Source of the DNA: Ochromonadaceae sp. CCMP2298
Lineage: Eukaryota; Sar; Synurophyceae; Ochromonadales; Ochromonadaceae
Direction of reading: 5' to 3'
DNA length: 11,835 nt
NCBI GenBank assembly: GCA_026770595.1
Contig: MU634496.1
Location: 1-11,835, forward strand
A program made the translations under genes and the position numbers. Positions 1-6,893 of this stretch are shown one piece after another; position 1 is the stretch's first letter, and each line of letters opens with the position of its first letter. The notes under the pieces were generated by a model. The model made no database searches. It saw nothing but the letters and a program-made list of their open reading frames with translations, and was not told the origin of the DNA.

Positions 1-300
1 CTCTTGCGCTTTGACGCCAACTCCGTCCTCCGGAGCAAGTGGAGCAGGGGCGCTGCTCAGAGACTCTCCCCCACGCAGTCCCCGCAGAACCAACCGATCG
101 CACCCACAATTTCTACGGTAGAAATAAAAATCAGCTCCATCCGAGCCCTCCTGCGCGAGAAAGTGGATGCAGAGCTGCCAAATCCTCGCTCGATTTTGGG
201 GAACGCAAAACGAGCCCTTCCAGAGCACTTTTGGCCCGCTTATTTTACCCATAGTATATAGGGACCCATGTATTGCCGCATTCCCCATGAATCCCCTGGG
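1..300. other. Left edge, no supported gene
   Basis: The plus strand is open in one frame to TAG at 259-261 (about 86 codons from the window edge), with fairly GC-rich sequence in the first 60 bases. The translation shows no recognised domain and no ATG near its start. It could be the last part of a gene entering from the left, or chance. Confidence 0.3.
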
Positions 301-311
301 AATTGAAAAAT

Positions 312-388
312 CCGGGTTAACCCGGCTTAACGTCCATGGGTTTTATAAACCTCCATAGCCGGGCCGTCAAGGATTTTACGACCCGGCT
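312..388. repeat. Palindromes in the left intergenic region
   Basis: CCGGGTTAACCCGG (312-325) is a perfect 14-bp palindrome. AGCCGGG (357-363) pairs with CCCGGCT (382-388), with further CGT/ACG pairing inside. They lie about 100 bp left of foldback element 1 but share no sequence with it. Confidence 0.6.
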
Positions 389-488
389 CCTAACCCTACC
401 ATTTAGCCGGCCGCGGCCAATTCGTCTGCTCTGGCCGACTGGCGGCCGATTCGACCTTTTTTGTCGGCCTTTTTTGTGGTGAAGGGTA

Positions 489-941
489 CCATCGCCCAAA
501 CAAATATCGCCACCCCGCACAAATATCGCCACCCCCCTTTTATGGGGTAAAAACGCCTAAATAACGAAACAGAGCATCCTAAAAACCACTTATAACTACT
601 CATTATGATTTATTTAGGCCATAAAAAGTAAATTTTAGCTGAGTAATACGATACTTGCACATCTAACGCGTTTATTGTAAGTGGCTGAATGTTAAATATG
701 GAGCTCGTACCATTGAGTTTTAGGATTTATCATTCAGCCAATTAAAATAAACGCGTTAGATGTGCAAGTATTTTTATTACTCAGCTAAAATTTACTTTTT
801 ATGGCCTAAATCAATCATAATGAGTAGTTATCAGTAGATGCTTTGTTTTTAGGATGCTCTGTTTCGTTATTTAGGCGTTTTCCCCCATAAAAGGGGGGTG
901 GCGATATTTGTGCGGGGTGGCGATATTTGTGCGGCCGATGG
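489..941. mobile_element. Foldback/MITE-like element 1 with about 205-bp inverted arms
   Basis: The left arm (489-691) and the reverse complement of the right arm (731-941) align almost end to end, around a 39-bp loop (692-730). Differences are about ten substitutions, an 8-9 bp insertion in the right arm and one single-base indel. Each outer end carries two copies of ACAAATATCGCCACCCC at a 19-bp period. The arms share an internal block GCCTAAATAACGAAAC, and both flank the loop with GGCTGAATG. There is no coding capacity, so any movement would need a transposase from elsewhere. A clean target-site duplication was not found: the left flank ends GGGTA and the right flank begins CGTATATA. The high arm identity points to recent origin or to arm-to-arm gene conversion. 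Confidence 0.85.
500..535 (+). repeat. Two-copy 19-bp direct repeat at the left end of foldback element 1
   Basis: ACAAATATCGCCACCCC occurs at 500-516 and again at 519-535. The same pair appears inverted at the right end of the element (about 897-930). Paired subterminal repeats of this kind often serve as transposase-binding sites, which is an inference here. Confidence 0.8.
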
Positions 942-1730
942 CGTATATATATTGACTACAGTAGTTTGTTACCCTCCGGGAGTTTTCAGTTAATGCAAGA
1001 AAGGTCGGGCAGTGCAGTTTGCCTGCGTTACCCAATGTGGACTTTTCTTGGGGAGTTAATTTACATTCGGCGACAACTCGTTACCACCGCTAGGTATCAT
1101 TTAATATATCCAGTGATAATAACATAGCCTCACAAATAAGTGTATATTATTCCAAGCAGTTCTTGATAACATAAACAGGGATCTTTTTGCAGGAGAAAGG
1201 TTAATGAAGATCGTTACCCCCGTTTAAGTTATGGTGTGATTGAATACATACACGTTATCCCTTCTATAAAAGGGTTAACCTAATATTGAAGCGCAGAAAT
1301 AGTACCCGGTAACGCTTAAGTAAGAAAAGGGTTGCACATTTAATATAGAACTGCGTGACACGCAGCGGCGAAGGATATAAAAGAGAGGAAAAGCATGGTT
1401 GGAAAGAAGGGCGCCGATCCCAACATCAATTGGCAAATAGCGGGCAAACCCACCAAAACTTGATATAAAATGCGTCTTTTTGTAATAATACTGGATATTT
1501 ATTCTGGATCTGTTGCATCTATTTTTCGCTGTTCCCGAAATAGGCGCACTACACCCCAACGCTGTGTGCCATCAAACCTGGCACACTCATCGATATGGGA
1601 ACGGCGCCCATTTGTTAAACAAAAAGGCTCCAGAGGATATGGCAAAAGAGGATGGCATGCCTTCCGCGGGCGACAGGGTTCACTGAGTGGTTCCTATGCG
1701 GAGCTCGAGATGGTTTTGTTAAGCATTACT
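942..1730. other. AT-rich intergenic DNA without a supported gene
   Basis: Open frames here (for example about 1275-1559 minus and 1470-1811 plus) are short, overlap each other and show no domain or coding-like composition. A small hairpin, CTGCGTG/CACGCAG near 1351-1366, and the one at 1564-1586 are the only structures I see. Confidence 0.6.
1564..1586. repeat. Short perfect hairpin
   Basis: GTGTGCCA and TGGCACAC form an 8-bp stem with a 7-nt loop. A weaker outer pair, GTTCCC (about 1531-1537) with GGGAAC (about 1596-1602), could enclose it. No known RNA family was recognised. Confidence 0.4.
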
Positions 1731-2349
1731 CACCGGGATCGTCATAGTAAACGAATCATTTACGAAACCTTTAAAGTAAAAGTGGTTTGTGATTACCTTT
1801 ACTTTAGGTGAATCATTTACAAAACCTTTACTTTTCGACTCAGCCATGGTTAAGGAAACCTTTACTAAATCTTTACTTACGAGGGTTGTTTCTGGACTTC
1901 CCGGGAGTGGGATTTCCAGAAAAGTAAAGAAATCATGTACTAAACCTTTACCTAGAGAGGGTTAGTTCTGGAATCCCGGCAGCAGGGTTACCTGAAGAGT
2001 AAATGGAACCTTTACTAAACCTTTATCTAGAGAGGTTTAGTTCTAGAAACCCCGGCAGCGGGGTTACCAGACCTATAGGGGGGACCGAAAGCATGCGTTA
2101 GTGAGAAAGGGTTAGTTCTGGTAACCCAGCGGCGGGGTTACCAGACCTGTAGGGGGGACCGAAAGCATGCGTTAGTAAGAAAGGGTTAGTTCTGGTAACC
2201 CCGGCCGCGAGGTTACCAGACCTGCTTGGCTGAAGTCATTCATTTTCACCTAACCTCTTTGTTAACCCTTTCCAGACCTTTACGTAGCAAAGGAATTCAT
2301 TTAAAAGTTAAGGAAACATTTACTTTTATTTACTCCGACGATCCCGGTG
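1731..2349. mobile_element. Non-autonomous TIR DNA-transposon-like element with internal tandem array
   Basis: CACCGGGATCGTC at 1731-1743 is matched exactly, inverted, at 2337-2349. The match continues after two mismatched bases with AGTAAA, giving terminal repeats of about 21 bp on a 619-bp unit. Inside are six exact ACCTTTAC words (starts 1795, 1824, 1858, 1944, 2008 and 2276) with near variants, and a 75-bp tandem array. No frame encodes a transposase. The flanks (GCATTACT on the left, TGCATGGG on the right) give no exact target-site duplication, so the superfamily is not assigned. The sharp ends and internal repeats together support a MITE-like or larger non-autonomous element. An ordinary satellite with chance ends is the main alternative. 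Confidence 0.7.
1883..2224 (+). repeat. Tandem array of ~75-bp units, about 4.5 copies
   Basis: Units begin GGGTTAGTTCTGG at about 1883, 1959, 2034, 2109 and 2183, spaced 74-76 bp; the first is the most diverged and the last is partial. Copies from 2034 and 2109 share a second half with GGGGGGACCGAAAGCATGCG. The first two units instead continue with AT-rich CCTTTAC sequence. Each unit centres on a palindrome, for example TCTGGTAACC/GGTTACCAGA at 2191-2220 and an 11-bp stem at 2117-2127 with 2135-2145. The divergence gradient from left to right suggests stepwise amplification. Confidence 0.85.
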
Positions 2350-2504
2350 TGCATGGGGCGATTGTGAGGCTGTGAGGAAGTGGCGTTTGTTTTGGAGGTT
2401 GGGAGGGTGTGGATGTAACTTACTCACACAGAGGGTGAAATGTGTATGATGTACTGGTATTGTATTGAGCGTTGTTAACGTATTAAAGAATGACATAGAC
2501 AAGC

Positions 2505-2696
2505 TTATCTTCTTCTAGGTTGCTGCTCTGCTGTGTCTGTTGCTCTTTTGGCTACAGAAAAAATGCGCTTAACACCTCCGCCGTTGATCTGAAACGGTAT
2601 CTGCTCGTCCATCTCCACGAGCACGCTCCGTTGGTCTCGCTTGAGGTGCACACATTGACATATATGTCCCAGAGAAGCTATAAGAGCCCTTAGTAA
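2505..2696 (-). pseudogene. Coding-looking 63-codon open frame; possible terminal exon or gene relic
   Basis: On the minus strand a frame runs from just after TAA (2697-2699) to TAA at 2505-2507. It is GC-richer than its surroundings and includes the charged stretch DQRSVLVEMDEQIPF followed by QINGGGVKRIF. It has no ATG early in the frame. Just upstream on the same strand TACTAAG and then TTATAG resemble a branch point and 3' splice site about 14 nt apart, which would open an exon at 2677. No matching 5' exon or donor was found to the right. I do not recognise the protein. It could be the last exon of a gene, a decayed fragment or chance; the plus strand is also open in the same register. Confidence 0.3.
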
Positions 2697-2815
2697 TTAA
2701 ATTAGACAGCTCACACTTCGCTCCACGACCTCTCTGCTCGTCCAATTACTCCTCCAACCGCTCTCGTCAGAGGTGGATCAAGCGGCGTCGATAGCACGAG
2801 GTGGCACTGTGCGAA

Positions 2816-2910
2816 TTCTAAGACGAGCTGTCGGGAAGAAATCAGGCACTTCAAAGAACCCATCGAGATGGGTATGAACACCGATTGTTGCCCGGCAGCT
2901 CGTCCTAGAA
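2816..2910. repeat. 20-bp inverted repeat with inner hairpin
   Basis: TTCTAAGACGAGCTGTCGGG (2816-2835) pairs with 2891-2910, whose reverse complement differs at two positions only. The 55-bp loop contains CCATCGAGATGG, a small inner palindrome. This is a compact nested hairpin of about 95 bp. Whether it is transcribed is unknown. Confidence 0.7.
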
Positions 2911-3300
2911 TCAGAAATATTGTCTGCTTTACTCGCCCAGATCGATTGATAGATCACCTCATGGGTGAGTGGAGCGCCAGTCTTTCGCGAAAAAGGAAAA
3001 TTTCGGTAATAAAACCTGCAAGTCGGGATTTTTTGTATTGCCCGGGCCCCTAATAAAATCCCCCCTCACTGTGAAGTGAAATGGGGCCTTAAATGACTGA
3101 GAAAAATGGCTCTAAGTCTTTTTTCGGTACTAATTCCCGGGTTTTGAACCTTCAAGTCTCCCGAAAACGTTCCAAGTCTCGCCCGAAACCCGAGACTTGA
3201 TACTGGGAGGGATAAATTGAAACTTGGCATGGAAAAATAAAAAGCCCATCTTGTGAAATAAGTTGGGATCGACAATAAAGAAAAGAGACTTGTAGGCTGT
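2911..3300. other. Intergenic DNA with short repeats around CAAGTCTC
   Basis: No gene is supported. CAAGTCTC occurs near 3154 and 3173 and inverted as GAGACTTG near 3191. CCCC-TCACT near 3061 pairs weakly with AAGTG-GGGG near 3077-3088. These are short foldbacks typical of decayed repeat DNA. Confidence 0.5.
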
Positions 3301-3306
3301 CGATGG

Positions 3307-3338
3307 TTCGTGGGAATGCTTGTTCGTGGGAATGCTTG
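3307..3338 (+). repeat. Two-copy 16-bp tandem repeat
   Basis: TTCGTGGGAATGCTTG is repeated exactly at 3307-3322 and 3323-3338. The exact copies suggest a recent slip or duplication. Confidence 0.85.
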
Positions 3339-3358
3339 CTAAGAGTGTGTCGGTTCGC

Positions 3359-3512
3359 CACATCGGCTGTATTTTGCGTGTTTTGTAGGTGATTTTTGCA
3401 ACACAGCGGATTTTCCCGAACGAGCAGACGTTTCAGAGCCGAAAAAATACAGCCGATGTGACACAGCGGCCATCGCCCTTTTTCGTTTCGGACCCCAGAT
3501 TTGGCCGCTGTG
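3359..3512. repeat. Pair of adjacent inverted repeats downstream of the CLC gene
   Basis: CACATCGGCTGTATTTT (3359-3375) is perfectly inverted at 3444-3460, 17 bp around a 68-bp loop. Directly next to it, CACAGCGGCCA (3462-3472) is perfectly inverted at 3502-3512. ACACAGCGG also occurs inside the first loop, and TTCGCCATCGGCTG near 3539 echoes TTCGCCACATCGGCTG at about 3355. The block lies 170-320 bp past the CLC stop codon, so it may fall in or near that gene's 3' UTR. Confidence 0.75.
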
Positions 3513-3518
3513 GCAACA

Positions 3519-3524
3519 TTTATT
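3519..3524 (-). promoter_or_regulatory. Possible polyadenylation signal of the CLC gene
   Basis: On the minus strand an exact AATAAA lies about 160 nt downstream of the CLC stop codon, a reasonable distance for a 3' UTR end. AATAAA is common by chance in AT-rich DNA and no cleavage site or GU-rich element was established, so this is only a candidate. Confidence 0.25.
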
Positions 3525-3680
3525 TGGGTACAATTTTTTTCGCCATCGGCTGGGATTTTACATCGCTTATATATTGCACCCGGTGGAAAGTACAGCCATT
3601 TGAACCGAACGTCCTCTAAATGTTCAATATGCAGTGCATTGCGGCTGTATAATCGCTAACCTCTCCTGCTCTCCAGCCCT

Positions 3681-6134
3681 CTACTTCGCCGGCGCCGCCG
3701 CCACGTTGCTCTTATTTTTCATATTCTTCAGCACAGCCTTCTTGGAGATGATGCCCTGCAGAGACTTGCCCTCGCCCACCACGAAGACGCAGGACACGTG
3801 CACCATCTCGAACAGCACGTACAGCTGGTCCATGGTCGTGTTGAAGGAAGCAGTGTAGGGGAAGCCGTTGATGGGCAGCGTCGCCTCCTCGGCCAGGTTT
3901 ACCTTCATGTCCAGGATAAAATCCACCCTTTTCTGGCACTCCGCTGCCTCTGCCGGAGTCTGCACGGTGTTGCCTGGCATGCTCGAAGCGGAGGTGGTGG
4001 AGGGCGGGGGGCTGAGCGCCAGAGCTGCTTGCAGATCTGAGGACAGGTTGGAGAACCACTTCACACCTTGGCTCATAGATGAATCTGGATTCTCCCCATC
4101 TCCGTCGTCAATGCGACTGTCCTCGCTGGCGACCTTAACTCCCCCCTCGTCCTTGTCGGAGCTGAAGGACCCAAAGGTGGGTCTATTGTTGCCGATGCGG
4201 GAGAGGAAGCCGCCCTCGGTGTCGCCCTGTTCTTTGTCTAGAGAGACAGACCTCCACAGCACCTTGCTCATGCTGTTGGGGTTGTTCTTCATGAGCGCCT
4301 GCTGTCTCGCCCTCGCCCTGCGCTGGTCCTCCTTCTCGCAGTCCAGAGGCAGCAGCTTCTGCAGGTTGGCCATCAGCTGCTGCTTCTCGAAAATACGCCT
4401 AACGAATAGGAAGATCTCTCTGCGACTCAGGGAGCCCTGCAGCACGCGCGCTTCGTCGTCGCTAACGAGAGGGAAGATGGACTGTCTCTTCTCGTCCTCC
4501 AGGAGCGTGACGAGGTCGTAGATTACGCATTTGTTGGTCACGTGGATGCAACCGGGATCCATGATATCCCCAGCACTGTGGTAGCTGCCCCCCGACTTCA
4601 TCAGCAGCTCGAACGACTCCAAGCCCTTGTTGACCATGCCTTGGTCGTAGAGAGACAGAGAGATCAACTTGGTTATGCCCGAGGACACCACAGCTGCGAT
4701 CAGGCAAGGCACCATCATATCAAGCTCCCCAGTCAGTTCCACCACAATCAAGGCGGCTGAGATTGTGTGCGTGGTACCGGACACCATACCCGCGGCGCCC
4801 ACCATTGCATACCCACCCAGATATATCAACCCCTTCTCCGTAACCATATCCTGCAAAATCTGGCCGTATATCCTACCAATCAGCGCCCCCAGCGTGAGCA
4901 TGGGCACGAAGACGCCTGCAGAAATGCGCAGCGTGGTGCCCAGCAAGGTGAGCAGTACACGCACAAGCAGGGCAGCGATCAGCCCCCCGATGGGTGACAC
5001 GTTGTCATACGTATTTAGCTCGGAGATTAACCCTTTCTGGAAAAGATCATGCACAATCACGCCACCAGTCACGCCCTTCATGCTGTACGCACCCACCAGC
5101 CATATCATCAAAGCACTCACCGCGCCCCCTGCAGCGGTAGTTATGATCGGGTGCTTGGTGACGTAAGGCTTCACGAAAAGGAACCACCTCTGGTGCATGT
5201 TGAGGTACACATAGGACATAACTCCGGTCACGACGCCAATTAGCGCGAACATAATGAATTCCCAGGATTCATAAGGATCGAGATTGGTAGGGACCCGGTA
5301 GAGGCGATAGCTATCGCCCCTGCCCTTCAACACAATCGCGTACATCACTGCGCCGATGGTGGAGACCATGAAGGAGCGCCAGTAGTTGCTGATCAGGTAG
5401 TAGGTCGAGGTCACCTCCACGCTGAACAGCAGCCCACCAACCGGCGCGTTGAAGACGGTGGTCAGCCCGACTGCAGCGGAGGCCGCAAAGATCTGCTTCA
5501 TAACCGCAGGATTCTCCTCGAGCTCCTTGAAGAAGGGGATGTAGTGAACCACGCAGTAGGCGGTGGACACAGCGACATGAACCAGCGGACCCGCCATACC
5601 GATCGCAAGACCCGACATCACTGCCGTGACGTTGGAGAACAAACGCAGGGCCAGGATCTTGGGTGACACGAGTAGGGTAAATTCGTGGGGTAGGAAGTCA
5701 TTCACCAGCAGCGTCTTCACCTCTGGCATGCCGGACCCGAAGGTGGCGGCGAGGCCTCCGGTCTTGGTGATCAGCGCGCTGAGGGCGCAAAACGCGGTGG
5801 TGGTGATGATGAAGTACAGCGGACCGTTGTCGTAATCCATCAGCAATCTCGCCTGTGCTTTTGAGCCCACAGCCACCAACCAGATCGCCAAGCCGTTGAC
5901 CATGCCAGTCAACACGCCCACCGCGAAGAGCGCCAGAAGAATCTTGTTTTTCGACAGGAACACAAAGATATTGAAAGATTGCTCTGCGTGATCGGAGGAT
6001 GCATGAGTGGATCCAGATAGCTTACGCTGCGGGATTCGCGAGGGGGAACCGCTGGCACTGATGGTATGCGCGATCGGATTCAAAATCATTGAGCTGCTGC
6101 TCGAGTGCTCATTGATAGGAGCGCTGTCGGACAT
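3681..6134 (-). CDS. CLC-family voltage-gated-type chloride channel with C-terminal CBS pair
   Basis: An 817-residue membrane protein predicted to conduct chloride. Seen: a Ser-rich N-tail (1-52), then a hydrophobic CLC core of about 57-510. It has the three anion-site motifs: GSGMP (133-137), GMAGP (179-183) and GVFVP (407-411), plus the central-pore Tyr496 in SLYD. The segment FSVEVTSTYY (237-246) followed by NYW (250-252) resembles the ClC-1/2/K channel branch rather than the FSLEEV form of ClC-3/4/5. CBS1 is at about 521-585 and CBS2 at about 755-810, separated by a Ser/Asp-rich linker of about 150 residues. The length suits eukaryotic CLCs. The gating glutamate is Ala181 and the proton glutamate position is Val241, so an uncoupled channel is inferred. 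Ser134 in the first motif favours chloride over nitrate. The start is secure: an in-frame TAG lies two codons upstream (TAG AAA ATG) and A is at -3. No intron interrupts it. Plasma versus endomembrane location cannot be read from the sequence. Confidence 0.96.
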   Translation of the reverse strand: MSDSAPINEHSSSSSMILNPIAHTISASGSPSRIPQRKLSGSTHASSDHAEQSFNIFVFLSKNKILLALFAVGVLTGMVNGLAIWLVAVGSKAQARLLMDYDNGPLYFIITTTAFCALSALITKTGGLAATFGSGMPEVKTLLVNDFLPHEFTLLVSPKILALRLFSNVTAVMSGLAIGMAGPLVHVAVSTAYCVVHYIPFFKELEENPAVMKQIFAASAAVGLTTVFNAPVGGLLFSVEVTSTYYLISNYWRSFMVSTIGAVMYAIVLKGRGDSYRLYRVPTNLDPYESWEFIMFALIGVVTGVMSYVYLNMHQRWFLFVKPYVTKHPIITTAAGGAVSALMIWLVGAYSMKGVTGGVIVHDLFQKGLISELNTYDNVSPIGGLIAALLVRVLLTLLGTTLRISAGVFVPMLTLGALIGRIYGQILQDMVTEKGLIYLGGYAMVGAAGMVSGTTHTISAALIVVELTGELDMMVPCLIAAVVSSGITKLISLSLYDQGMVNKGLESFELLMKSGGSYHSAGDIMDPGCIHVTNKCVIYDLVTLLEDEKRQSIFPLVSDDEARVLQGSLSRREIFLFVRRIFEKQQLMANLQKLLPLDCEKEDQRRARARQQALMKNNPNSMSKVLWRSVSLDKEQGDTEGGFLSRIGNNRPTFGSFSSDKDEGGVKVASEDSRIDDGDGENPDSSMSQGVKWFSNLSSDLQAALALSPPPSTTSASSMPGNTVQTPAEAAECQKRVDFILDMKVNLAEEATLPINGFPYTASFNTTMDQLYVLFEMVHVSCVFVVGEGKSLQGIISKKAVLKNMKNKSNVAAAPAK

Positions 6135-6326
6135 TTTCTAGCTGCTCGCTGACCTCTGACGCAGAGCTGAGCCAGGAGAACGCGGTCGAGTGAAAGGCAG
6201 AGTTCTGAACCCTACCTGAGGAATGTGATGGGCTCTTCTGCCAGCCATTCGCGGTGTGTGCGATATCCTAAGGCAGAGCCAATCCAAGGGAATGGATTCT
6301 TCCCCTGGATTTTGTCGGTCTGGGTT

Positions 6327-6360
6327 AGGAATAGTTTCATCCGCTCACCCAATAGTTTCA
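6327..6360 (+). repeat. Short duplication beside foldback element 2
   Basis: AATAGTTTCAT occurs twice within about 21 bp, and CCGCTCACC (about 6338-6346) anticipates the CTCACC that opens the left arm at 6372. The right arm has CCGCTCACC directly joined to its TGCCGAG. The left side therefore looks like an original end split by a local insertion or duplication of about 28 bp. Confidence 0.5.
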
Positions 6361-6370
6361 TTCCCCCTTG

Positions 6371-6639
6371 GCTCACCTGCCGAGCGGTAGTCAAAACTCC
6401 AGCCTCTGAGGTAAAGGGTTACTCGTTTTTTTGCCTGCCAAAAGCGCCTAAATGAGAGATATTTTGCACAAAATTCGGTTTCTGCGACTAGAATTCGTTT
6501 CGAATCGTCCTCGTTCGACTTCGAATTCTGGTTGCAGCGTTTTCTGTATCAAAATATCTCTCATTTAGGCGCTTTTGGCTGTGAAATTTAACCCTTTACC
6601 TCAGAGGCTGGAGTTTTGGCTACCGCTCGGCAGGTGAGC
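6371..6639. mobile_element. Foldback/MITE-like element 2 in the CLC upstream region
   Basis: The outer arm GCTCACCTGCCGAGCGGTAG and what follows (6371-6420) pairs with 6590-6639 over about 50 bp with one mismatch. A second block at 6438-6466, with core GCGCCTAAATGAGAGATA, pairs perfectly with 6550-6579. An innermost AGAATTCG/CGAATTCT (6490-6497 and 6522-6529) closes a loop of about 24 bp. Two short unpaired intervals separate the blocks. There is no coding capacity. The element sits between the divergent CLC gene (start at 6134) and the ORF starting at 6853, so it occupies their shared upstream DNA. No target-site duplication is evident. Confidence 0.82.
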
Positions 6640-6765
6640 GGATTCACGATGAAGTTGTTGAGCAGTTGAGGGGAATATGGGGCGCCAAAGCGGACACCAA
6701 AACATGGGAAAAAAAGAAAACTCCCCGCAAAAAAAAAAGAAAACCCACAGGTCCCCTGGGATTAG

Positions 6766-6793
6766 ACGCCGTTGAACCCAGACCCCTGCGGAG
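6766..6793 (+). repeat. Dispersed repeat, copy A
   Basis: ACGCCGTTGAACCCAG and the following CCCCTG-GGAG match the minus strand of 8918-8946 at about 27 of 30 aligned positions with a one-base gap. The copy here is uninterrupted, with CCCCTGGGATTAG just before ACGCC. Confidence 0.65.
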
Positions 6794-6845
6794 CCCGCTG
6801 AGGAACTATCCAGCAGTTCAGTTATTGGACCACTTCTCAACCCAC

Positions 6846-6893
6846 CGCATTGATGAGTGTGCTCGCATGTGTCGCATTGATGAGTGTGCTCGC
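6846..6893 (+). repeat. Two-copy 21-bp direct repeat spanning a start codon
   Basis: CGCATTGATGAGTGTGCTCG plus a final C occurs exactly at 6846-6866 and 6873-6893, a 27-bp period. Because 27 is a multiple of three, the copies stay in frame and give the ORF starting at 6853 two MSVLA starts, nine codons apart. Confidence 0.9.

Noticed and set aside
489-941. CRISPR array, because of repeated ACAAATATCGCC words
   Set aside because: There are only two copies at each end, inverted to each other, with no unique spacers; the host is eukaryotic.
1531-1602. Spliceosomal or other structured RNA around the GTGTGCCA hairpin
   Set aside because: No conserved U1, U2, U5 or U6 sequence words are present, and the outer pairing is weak.
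2105-2190. Telomere-like TTAGGG/AGGGTTA words, also at 1267, 6414, 6589 and 9176
   Set aside because: They never occur in tandem; they are scattered single words, some inside the 75-bp repeat unit.
3868-4521. 217-codon plus-strand frame opposite the CLC gene
   Set aside because: It is an antisense shadow of the CLC C-terminal coding region with no domain of its own.
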